In this document: positions 22,599-30,803 of the stretch, piece by piece
How the letters are laid out: every line of letters begins with the position of its first letter
Position numbering within the stretch: the stretch's first letter is position 1
From: Triticum aestivum
Lineage: Eukaryota > Streptophyta > Magnoliopsida > Poales > Poaceae
Assembly: GCF_018294505.1 (NCBI RefSeq)
Contig: NC_057811.1
Location: forward strand, 406,837,652 to 406,901,651
Length of the DNA stretch: 64,000 nt
Reading direction: 5' to 3'
Made by a program: the position numbers and the translations under genes
Notes under the pieces: model-generated
What the model was told of the DNA's origin: nothing
Seen by the model: the letters and a program-made list of their open reading frames with translations, nothing else
Database searches by the model: none

Positions 22599-25500
22599 AT
22601 GGAGACACTCGTTGTCATGTCGTACGCTGGGATGGAGTTAGTTTGCTGGAACGTGCATGGTCTAAATGGGACAGCTAGGAGGAAAACCTTACGTGAATTC
22701 GTAGACTCGTTGCATGTAGCGATTTGTTGTATCCTGGAGACCGAACTTGAGAGGGTGGATCAGTTCACGATTCTGGAATGTATGGGGCCAACTTACGATG
22801 GCTACACCTATCTTCCGGCGTCTGATAATAGGGGAGGGATTTTCATCGCGTGGGACTCCACCAGGGTTCAATTGACAAACCATGTCAATGACTCCCACTC
22901 CATATCCAGTTACGTGTCCCCTGTGGGGGGCACACCTTGGTGGTTGACGGTGGTTTACGGTCCTCAGGAGGACGGTCAGAAAATCGAGTTTCTGCATGAA
23001 CTGTCGGAGCGTAGATTGTTGTTCCCTGGGCCATGGTTGCTCATAGGGGATTTCAACTTAATCCTTCATGCGACGGATAAGAACAATTCTCTGATCGATA
23101 GGCGCATGATGAGGCATTTCAAAAGTTTTGTTGATGATAACGTTGTCAAGGAGCTCTTCCTCCATGGGTGCACTTACACGTGGAGTAACGAGCGCGAGAA
23201 CCCCGCGATGACTAAGATCGACCGTGCTTTTGTTTCCATCGACTGGGAACTCGACCACCCAGATTGCCTTCTCCAGGCTCTGTCCACGGCGATCTCTGAC
23301 CATTTCCCTCTTCACTTGGCTTTGGATGATCACATGGGGCCGCGGAAGAGATTTCGCTTCGAGAAGTTTTGGGTGAAGATGGATGGATTCATGGAGGTGG
23401 TGCAAGAAGCTTGGACTTGTGACGAGACTATCACGGACCCATTCATGAGACTCAACACCCTCCTTAGGAACACAGCTAAAGCGCTCGCGATCTGGGGCCA
23501 GAAGAAAGTGGGTAACATCAAGATGCAAATTGATGTGGCCAACATTGTCATCCTTAGGTTTGACTGCGCACAGGAGTCCCGGTTACTCACGGAGGAGGAG
23601 AGGTGGCTCAGGAGAACTCTCAAACAGCCCGTTCTTGGTCTGGCCTCGCTGGAGAGAACGATCTCTCGCCAGAGATCACATATCACCTGGCTTCGGGAGG
23701 GGGATGCGAACACCCAGCTTTTCAAATTGGTCGCGAATGGCAGAAGGATGAAGAACTATATCCCGTCTCTCTTGGTGGATGGGCACATTGTTACGGACCA
23801 AGTCGGGAAAGAGGCGGCATTTCATGAGACATACAAGGAGTTGCTTGGGAAGGAGGTTGCTCGCGAGTTCACCCTGGATTTGGACGCGCTTGACATTGCC
23901 AGACTTGACCTTTCGGAGCAGGATCATCTCTTTAGTGAGGAGGATATATGGGCGGTGATCAAAGGCATGCCGGCGGATCGTGCCCCGGGGCCGGATGGCT
24001 TCATTGGCCTCTTCTTTTAGAAGGCTTGGGAGATCATAAAAGTGGACATTATCGCGGCACTGCACAAGCTTTTCATTGGAAATGGGAGAGGTTTTGGCAG
24101 GCTGAACCAAGCGTTGATTACCCTAATTCCAAAAACCCCGGAGGCCTCCACGACACTTGACTATCGCCCTATTAGTCTTGTGCATAGCCTTCCAAAGATT
24201 GACACCAAGCTCTTGGCAAATAGGCTCAGTCCTCGCATGGGAGAGCTAGTTCATATTAACCAATCGGCGTTCATCAAAGGGAGAAGCATCCATGTTCATT
24301 TCTTGCTTGTTAAACAAATGGCGCGCCGGCTACATCAAAGGAAGGCCAAAGGAGTAATGCTCAAGCTCGACACCTCAAAAGCATTTGACTCTCTTTCGTG
24401 GCCCTTTCTTTTTGAGGTGCTGAGGGCAAAAGGTTTCTCGGACAGATGGATCTCGTGGATTGGCACTTTGCTCACGTCTGCTAGCTCACGAGTCATGGTT
24501 AATGGTTGTGCGGGCGCGAAGTTTATGCACGCCAAGGGGCTTCGGCAAGGGGACCCGCCCTCCCCTCTGCTATTCATCATTGCTATGGATGTTCTCACCT
24601 CGCTTATCATCAAGGCGCATAACCAGGGGATCCTCAGCCCCATTGCCAGTTGTACCCCGATGCAGAGGCTCTCCCTGTATGCGGATGACGTGGTCCTCTA
24701 CATTAGGCCGACCAGACCGGAGTTGCAATTGGTGAAGGATCTGCTTGGCATCTTTGGAGTGGCTTCGGGTTTGAAAGTAAACTTTGCTAAGTCTACGGCA
24801 ATTCTTATAAGATCCGAGGATGAGGACGTGGAGCTGGTTAGGAATGCTCTACCTTGGAAGATCGACTCTTTTTCGTGCAAGTACCTGGGCCTACAGTTAA
24901 GCATCATGCAACTCAAGAGGAATGAATGGCAGCCGATTGTAGACGCGGCTCTCCATATTATGCCTGGCTGGCAGCATGGCCTAGTCACTAGGCCCGGACG
25001 GCTCATCCTGGTTAATCAAGTCATGAGAGTTAGGCCAACACACCACCTCATGGTTGCTGAGGTGCCAAAGTGAGCCCTGCAACAAGTTGATAAGGGTTGT
25101 CGTGCTTTTTTCTGGGCTGGCACGGATGCGGTAAATGGTGGCAAGTGTGTGTTCTCCTGGAGGAGAGTATGTCGCCCCAAGCAGCTTGGAGGGTTGGGCA
25201 TCATTGATCTACACAAGCACGGTATCGCTCTGAGACTCAGATGGGAATGGCTTAGGAGGACGGATACGTATAGGCCCTGGCAGGGCCTTAACCTTACCGC
25301 GAACAAGCAGGTGACTCTTGCTTTTCAGAGTCTAGTCCAATGGCGTGTGGGGAATGGGGAGCACGCCCTTTTTTGGAGAGATAGATGGCTCAACGGATGC
25401 ACGGTCGCTGAGATTGCGCCCTTGGTGGCGGCCAGAGTCAGGACGCAGGTGGCAAACAAACGTCTTGTCAGAGAGGAGCTTTGTTTGCACGCCTGGACTG

Positions 25501-26177
25501 ATGACATTACAGGGATCCTAGACACTGATGCTCTACCTCAATTCATTCGGCTCTGGGAGCTACTTATGGAGGTTCACTTGGATCCGGAGTTGGATGACGC
25601 TCCGCTTTGGGCTTGGAACGAGTCCGGTGTCTACTTGGCAGCTTCGGCGTATAGGATGCTTTGCATGGGAGGGGTTCGGTTCCACTCTATCGCGACCATC
25701 TGGAAATGTTGGGCGCCGCTATCCTGTCGGATATTCATGTGACTTGCGGTGCAATATCGCCTTTGGACCTCGGATAGGAGAGCTAGGCATGGGCTACAAG
25801 AGCAAACCTCCCCATGCTACCTTTGTGACCAGGAGGAGGATACGGTGGATCACATCCTGCTACAGTGCGTATACGCTAGGCACATGTGGTTTCTTTGCTT
25901 CACCAGGATCGGAGTGGACCTAAATCTTTGCCCCGTGGCGCAGTCCCAGGTTGTTGATTGGTGGTGTGAGGCAAGAAAGCGGATTGGCAAGACGTGCAGG
26001 AAAGGCTTTGACACGGTGGTAATGTTGATCTGCTGGTCTCTATGGAAGCAGAGAAATGCGAGAGTCTTTGGTAGGAGCGGCACGTTAGACGTGTTCGGCG
26101 TGACGGAGGCCATCTTTCAGGAACTGGTTACCTGGAAACAGGCCGGAGCGACTGGAGTGGAGCATGTAGTTGAGTAG
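22599..26177 (+). pseudogene. LINE A ORF2: endonuclease and reverse transcriptase, three in-frame stops
   Basis: It starts at ATG 22599, 20 bp after ORF1. The endonuclease has CWNVHGLNG, an ETELER segment, GDFN (23047-23058) and SDH (23294-23302), all expected catalytic blocks. Reverse transcriptase has LIPKTPEASTTLDYRPISL, LKLDTSKAFDSL, GLRQGDPPSPLLF and the active-site YADD (24678-24689). The C-terminal zf-RVT region reads CYLCDQEEDTVDHILLQC and SLWKQRNARVF. The single frame is cut by TAG 24018-24020, TGA 25071-25073 and TGA 25740-25742, with no frameshift seen. About 1190 codons is normal for plant L1 ORF2. It would nick target DNA and prime reverse transcription there. Confidence 0.93.
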
Positions 26178-26317
26178 CATATAGAGTGTTGTGTGTGGAG
26201 TGGAGGCGAGGTCCTGGTCGACATGTGGCCACGTGACTAGCTACATATCTCTCTTGTACATATTTTCTCTCCTTCTATAAAGCTATGGTACGCCATTGGC
26301 GTACCTTCGAAAAAAAA
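26178..26317 (+). other. LINE A 3' UTR with terminal hairpin and poly(A)
   Basis: A perfect 8-bp stem GGTACGCC / GGCGTACC (26287-26294, 26298-26305) with loop ATT is followed by TTCG and A8. Terminal hairpins of this kind can serve as the template recognition site for the LINE reverse transcriptase. Confidence 0.75.
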
Positions 26318-26664
26318 CATCCCTTTTATTCATTTTTGGGGCTTGTCTTTGTTGGGCAATGCATATCCATTTATTTTCATTATTTTTTCTTTTATGTTTC
26401 GTCAATGTGAGGGATTACCACGTAGTTTGGTACCTTTTGTGTTGGGTTTGTGTTTGTTTGGAAAAAGATAATCGATATCCATTTAGTTTCATTGGATCTT
26501 TTTCCTGTTTTGTCAATGCGCAATTGTAAATTACACATTTTGGTGTTCTACAAAATTACAAAGACAAATAAACCTAAAAGGGCACTTTCATTTGTGTTAC
26601 TTATGATACTATAGAGAAGCCCATGGAGATACATACATGACAGAAATGTTCATTCACATACATA
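26318..26664. other. AT-rich intergenic DNA between LINE A and a MITE
   Basis: No supported gene. It contains an imperfect direct repeat of ~45 bp (26361-26404 and 26473-26518: atatccattta, tttcatt, gtcaatg), possibly a local duplication. One copy of the LINE A target-site duplication should start at 26318. Confidence 0.5.
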
Positions 26665-26894
26665 CCCCCTCCATTCCAATGAATAAGGCGCGCATGTTTT
26701 TCGAAATTCAACTCTGACCGTAAATTACATCAATAATATGAGTTTTTGTGACCTCAGAATTATATTATTGAAGACTTCTTTTCAATACAAATTCAACTGT
26801 ATGTTTGTTTTTACATATAAACTGCATTTGGTTGGTCTAATTAATTTATGGTCTTTGAAATGCATGCGCGCCTTATTCATTGTAATAAAGTGAG
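26665..26894. mobile_element. Stowaway-like MITE, 230 bp
   Basis: The terminal inverted repeats share the core AATGAATAAGGCGCGCATG, in opposite orientation at the two ends. The outer bases are CCCCCTCCATTCC and, reading in from the right, CTCACTTTATTAC. TA dinucleotides at 26663-26664 and 26895-26896 are the expected target duplication of Mariner/Stowaway elements. No ORF. It lies 187 bp past the caleosin stop codon, in or near its 3' UTR. Confidence 0.8.
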
Positions 26895-27081
26895 TACAAG
26901 AGAAACACATACATACATGTGTCGGTTTCTATTTGTTCTAAAATTTGAATGAAGCTCAGTTGTATTTCAGTGGACTGTCAAATACACAGTCCCTTTTTAC
27001 ATTGACAATAATTGTGCAGTGACTTTCATAATCAACGAGACGACAAGTACAAATACAAATCATGCTTGGTTAATTTCGAGA
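26895..27081 (-). other. 3' flank and probable 3' UTR of the caleosin gene
   Basis: AT-rich sequence follows the stop codon on the minus strand. AATGTAAA near 27000 is a weak polyadenylation signal candidate. Nothing else is recognised. Confidence 0.45.
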
Positions 27082-28820
27082 CTACTCGCCCTTTTTTGCC
27101 AGCTGAACGAAGAGGCTGTCGTCGAAGACGGTGCGCGCGTTGTCCTTCTGAAGGAAGCCGTCCTTGTCCTTGGCGAGGCTGTGCAGCAAGTCCCACTCCG
27201 CCTTCGACGCCGCCCTGCGTTTTTAAGCAACCGTCGGAGGAGTTAACACGGCGACACTTCGACCGTCTGTGTAAGTACGACCTAGTACTATAGAGTCTAG
27301 AGATGATTACCTTCCTATGTCGTCGCCGTCCTCCCTGTTCGCGATGCGCATCGCCTCCAGCTCGCTCTCGTTCACAGCGTTCGGTTCGACCTTGGCATGC
27401 TTGGTGAATATCTCGTTGAACTTGGCAGGGACAAACCTGCATCCCAAGTGGATCGATATAGCAGAGATGTTGGCACTATGGTCTTTTACATTTTGGGTAC
27501 ATGTGCAAGATCAGGGCGTATGTGTGGTCTGCGTACCTTCCTTGAGCATCGTACGAGCCGCTGTCACTTCCGTGGATCCCTTGATGGATGTTCTCTATGT
27601 AGATTGAGAACTTTGACGTCGTAGCATTTTCCTGCATGTTCTCTTTGTATCAAGGATACTGTTTCTATACTCTGTTCTAAACATACAAAGTATGGTTCTT
27701 CAGCACTACATGCACTGATCTGCAATTTTTCGCACTCGCATCTGGTAAATTACGCCTTTTTGAAAATTTACGTGAGCCCTCCCTGAGAACGTTGTATCCA
27801 TGATCCAACCGTCCTAGAGCCCCGAGGGTCAAAAACTCAGGGAAGGAGTGAATAAACTCTTGTGTGGAGGGGAGGAGGATTTCGTAAGGGTTGGCGACAT
27901 GGTCAGGGTTTCCCTATGTTGTCAGAGGAGGGGGTCGCGGTGACACGGTAGAGAGAGCCTGCCCGCACTTTCATCCACGAGAGCGAGGTTTCCCTTCAAG
28001 TCGCACGCTAACCACCAGAAACGGACGATACCCTAAACACTGGGACCTCCTATTGGGTGCCTTAGGCCCCGGTTGAGCTTCTTGACGCCGACAAACCTGA
28101 TCAACTAAGTCGGCCCATGTAGAAGGCGAGCCCTCGATCGCATTTGACTGGTTTCCTCGATTGATTTGACCGGTCGTGGTTAACTGGTCAACCGTTGACT
28201 TTTGAAAAAAATAGTATGAAAGAAATAAAAAAATCGAAAGCGTTCGTGAAACTGAGCGCCTCTGAAAGGACAGAAGACGTCTCCTGCTAGTCAACACGTG
28301 CAAGAACGAAAGTTTCTTACAGGTCTGGTCTTGGGTCCGATGACTCCGTTGATCAAGGTTGCCTTGACGGTGGCCTCGGCAGCTCCGAGACCGATGGCGC
28401 GAAGCCCTGCATGCATGCACACAAAGGTCAAGAGGTCTGCAACCACGACCAACGATCGACGCGAAAAGAAACCAAAGTTTCTTCCTCCGGGAAGCGGAGA
28501 GCATGCGGATGGTCATTCCGTCACCTCGCTCTGTCTCGGAGAAGGAGACGATGCCGTCGCTGTCGGCGTCGAAGAACGCCACGTGCTTCTGCAGCGCCGT
28601 CGTCCAGGCCGGAGCGCCGCCGTCCGCCGACGCCACACGGCTCCCTTCTCGGAATCAGAATTGAGGCGAATAAGCCAACTGCAATTTGCCAGGAAATATA
28701 CTACAACGAAGCTGGTGCCCCGGAAACCATTATGGCCTTACAGAAGGGCACGACGAACAGAAGCAGGAGAGGCACGGCCACCGCCGCAGGCGGAGACGCC
28801 ATACGCTGGCCGGCGCCCAT
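27082..28820 (-). CDS. Caleosin family protein (peroxygenase-type), six exons
   Basis: Exons on the minus strand are 28820-28742, 28644-28525, 28406-28321, 27631-27537, 27436-27311 and 27214-27082. All introns are GT-AG and all phases agree, giving 212 residues. Caleosins are haem proteins of lipid droplets and ER that use hydroperoxides to oxidise fatty acids. Visible features are a hydrophobic N-terminus (AVAVPLLLLFVVPFW, ~14-27), ALQKHVAFFD with haem-ligand candidate His47, and an EF-hand loop at 52-63 (DADSDGIVSFSE). Further along are GLRAIGLG, INGVIGPKTRP, IENIHQGIHGSDSG (His111), GRFVPAKFNEIFTKHAK and LAKDKDGFLQKDNARTVFDDSLF. The proline knot of oil-body caleosins is not seen (IYI preceded by Ser, not Pro). 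Exon 1 and its acceptor (weak pyrimidine tract) are the least certain part. No stop or frameshift was found. It is the only host gene seen here. Confidence 0.88.
27632..28320 (-). other. Intron 3 of the caleosin gene (689 bp), enlarged
   Basis: The other four introns are 96-118 bp, while this one is 689 bp. Its middle (about 27780-28200) is more GC-rich and ORF-like than the other introns, as if repeat sequence had entered. I found no terminal repeats. Splice borders are GTAAGA and CAG. Confidence 0.6.
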
Positions 28821-29157
28821 CGTCTCAGGCGATTCCTCCTCGATCGACCCTGGCTCCTGATCAATGCTTTTCTTCTCACCTGCGTCTGCGCCTTGGTATG
28901 TGTCATGTTTATAGGATCGTAAACCTTGCACTATGGGTATGCGTGTGGCGGCCTCGTCGTCACAGGCTGGCTAGGAAGACCTCGCGTGATTTGATCAGAG
29001 ATTAGAGAGCACAAAAACGTGGACTGCTGCCTGCAACCGCACGAAAAGCTTGTGAAAGCCAGCACGATCCTGAAGCAGCAGGTGGGAAATGAGCCAGAGC
29101 CAGATCCGCTCCAACCAATCCACGAGCGTGAATCTGGAGAAGATAATAACTAATGAG
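28821..29157 (-). promoter_or_regulatory. 5' flank of caleosin gene with TATA-like box
   Basis: Minus-strand CTATAAAC at about 28907-28914 lies ~90 bp upstream of the proposed ATG. ACGTGG at 29018-29023 is an ABRE-like core. Caleosins are often ABA- or stress-induced, so this fits, but a six-base motif is weak evidence. The flank ends at a MITE. Confidence 0.45.
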
Positions 29158-29159
29158 TA

Positions 29160-29831
29160 CTCCCTCCGTCCCAAAGAAGTTTTTTTTTAGAAATGGAGGA
29201 GGACCCCCGGCATCTGCATCTGAACAATGCATGCAGCCACTTTATTAATTATTCACACAAGACCTTACAAAGTCATACTACACTAAGACTAAAGCCACCG
29301 TCTAGGCAACAAAAGTGTCGCTACTCCTATTCAATTGATGAAGGGATGCTGATAGTCTGGGTCTAATACCAAACAGACCTCGCAGCCAAACCTACCATCT
29401 AAGACCTGAGGTCCCAACCAGGACGCCTGCCGGGTATGGACACCCACCAGTCCGGCGTGCTCCTCAACCAGGACGCCTGCCGGGTATGAGGCCGCCGCAG
29501 CCACCTGCCACCAATCCATCTTCAGAGTTGTACTGCTGCATGAACGTTGCCCGGTCTAGCTACCGCCGACGCCACCACGACGCCAGACAGCGTCGACCTC
29601 CTGCGCATGTCAGACGCCTAATCTCCAGAGCGCCATGCCATCGAGATCCGACACCGTCAATGTGTGTGATGAAGCACCGCTCCTCCTCTTGTCACCTCCA
29701 GCCATCACTTGCTCCAAAACGATGCCCCTCTGAGGAAAAGCGCTACTAAGAAAAAAAAGTGTCTCGACTTTACACTAACTTTAGTATAAAATTATACTAA
29801 GGTTGAGACATTTATTTTAATACGGAGGAAG
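29160..29831. mobile_element. Stowaway-like MITE split by a poly(A)-tailed insertion
   Basis: The left end CTCCCTCCGTCCCA (29160) and right end TACGGAGGAAG (to 29831) are inverted repeats flanked by TA (29158-29159, 29832-29833). Without the insert the MITE would be ~100 bp. The inner right part is gtgtctcgacttt through ggttgagacattt. It lies ~340 bp upstream of the caleosin ATG. Confidence 0.75.
29180..29750 (-). mobile_element. Short non-LTR retroelement fragment (poly-A tail on minus strand)
   Basis: A T9 run at 29180-29188 is read as the poly(A) tail of a minus-strand copy ending in CCTCCTCCATTTCT then A9. A directly repeated 24-base word (start 29415 and 29465) makes a 50-bp tandem unit. 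No domain recognised. It could be a 5'-truncated LINE or a SINE-like element. The A-rich right edge obscures the target duplication. Confidence 0.55.
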
Positions 29832-29833
29832 TA

Positions 29834-30239
29834 TTGACGACGGACATGGACGGGAGAAAATGTGGTGCTCACTGCCATCACATGGTCTCATGATCCCGCA
29901 TTTCAAAACTTTGATCGAAATGTCTTAAAAAATTCTGAATTTTTTTGGATGTTCATGAGATATGTGTCTGCAACCCCTAAAAATTCAGACGGAAGCCAAA
30001 TTGCACATCGAGGAACATAAAAGACAAATCCAAGTGTGAGTGGTATTGTTTTTTGCTTTTGTCTGTTTATGGCACTATTCATGCTGGATTTTGAAAAATT
30101 GAGCTGGAATTTGGCGCATGTTCACGTGTTGATGAATATTTTGGGTACTTTTGTCGTCCGCGGAAAGCCATTCAATGTGGGAGTGTTGCCACCACATGAC
30201 TTCTTCAAAATTTTCGAAAGTTTGGGCAGGAGCGATGTC
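29834..30239. other. Unassigned repeat-like DNA
   Basis: No gene supported. The style (gaaaaatt, ttttggat, 'tttatggcactattcatgctggat') resembles degraded class II repeats common in Triticeae, but no ends were found. Confidence 0.35.
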
Positions 30240-30385
30240 GTATCTATTAGAGGAAAAAGGAAAACCACAAGTTTAGTTGAAGCCTGTTACAAGTCAAAGG
30301 AGGTAAGCTTAACCCCCATCATCCCGGAGAATTCTGGCAAAGGCCAGCTCTCTCGTTCTGATCATCTCTTGAATTCTAGAAAATG
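30240..30385 (-). mobile_element. LINE C, 3' remnant of ORF2 (left side of LINE B)
   Basis: The minus strand near 30380-30310 encodes a LINE ORF2 C-terminal style stretch (EMIRTRELAFARILRDDGG, then stop). Together with 46576-46830 it flanks LINE B, and the two sides share an 18-bp duplicated target. The outer end is not defined. Confidence 0.55.
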
Positions 30386-30386
30386 T
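30368..30386. repeat. Target-site duplication of LINE B, left copy
   Basis: cttgaattctagaaaatgt here matches cttaattctaggaaatgt at 46576-46593, with one indel and one substitution. It adjoins the T7 run that is the LINE B poly(A) tail. Confidence 0.75.
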
Positions 30387-30392
30387 TTTTTT

Positions 30393-30528
30393 AGCCCTGA
30401 CCGTAGAACAATCATTCTATGGTATTTTCATTAATAAAAGTAAAATATGTTACAAAGTACAACTAAAAGATACAAGTGGCAGTAGGCATATCAGCCTATA
30501 CCAGTTCTAGGAATCATAAGTGTGGCCA
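30393..30528 (-). other. LINE B 3' UTR with terminal hairpin
   Basis: The arms accgtagaa (30400-30408) and ttctatggt (30415-30423) form a 9-bp stem with one mismatch and a 6-base loop, 8-10 bases before the A7 tail (30386-30392 as T on the plus strand). Confidence 0.6.
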
Positions 30529-30798
30529 TTACAAGAATTGTTGAGACCATTCTTTTATCTTATCTGCCTTCCCTTCTTTTGCCCTGAGTTGAACAGCCCA
30601 TAGCCCTTCTTTCAAGTAGAATTTCCACGTATCTTTGTGAGGAGGTGCTGATCTGAAGATCTTATCGTTTCTAACTGACCAGATGCTCCAACAGCTCATA
30701 ATGATGATGTCTAGTGCAAAGTCCTTTGGTAACTGATTGGCAATGAAAAGGAATTCATCAAAAGTTGATATGCCTCTAGTCCTTCCTAGGGATATGAT
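30529..30798 (-). pseudogene. LINE B ORF2, C-terminal end
   Basis: After the Angela insertion the ORF2 frame resumes and runs to a TAA at 30529-30531. It encodes the zf-RVT tail motif (IIIMSCWSIWSVRNDKIF) and ends KEWSQQFL. The frame is continuous across the acccc duplication point, which confirms that the retrotransposon split this gene. Confidence 0.85.
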
Positions 30799-30803
30799 AC
30801 CCC
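30799..30803. repeat. Target-site duplication of Angela copy 2, left copy
   Basis: acccc is identical to 39365-39369 on the other side of the element. Confidence 0.92.

Larger units (their letters stand above)
20198..26317 (+). mobile_element. LINE A, L1-like non-LTR retrotransposon, 5' end cut by gypsy insertion
   Basis: Two consecutive ORFs (ORF1 with two CCHC knuckles; ORF2 with apurinic-type endonuclease, reverse transcriptase and a C-terminal zinc-binding region) are followed by a 140 bp 3' UTR and an A8 tail at 26310-26317. This is the standard plant L1-clade layout. The 5' part of ORF1 lies beyond the gypsy element, outside the window. Frameshifts in ORF1 and three stops in ORF2 make it inactive. 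It lies tail toward the caleosin gene, ending 764 bp from the caleosin stop codon. Confidence 0.93.

Noticed and set aside
27032..27442. Minus-strand 136-codon ORF across the caleosin 3' part
   Set aside because: It runs through an intron in a different frame. The exon model with conserved caleosin motifs explains the region.
27971..28636. Single 221-codon ORF starting at GTG at the caleosin 5' part
   Set aside because: It starts at GTG and reads through the introns at 28524 and 28320. Conserved sequence follows the spliced frame instead.
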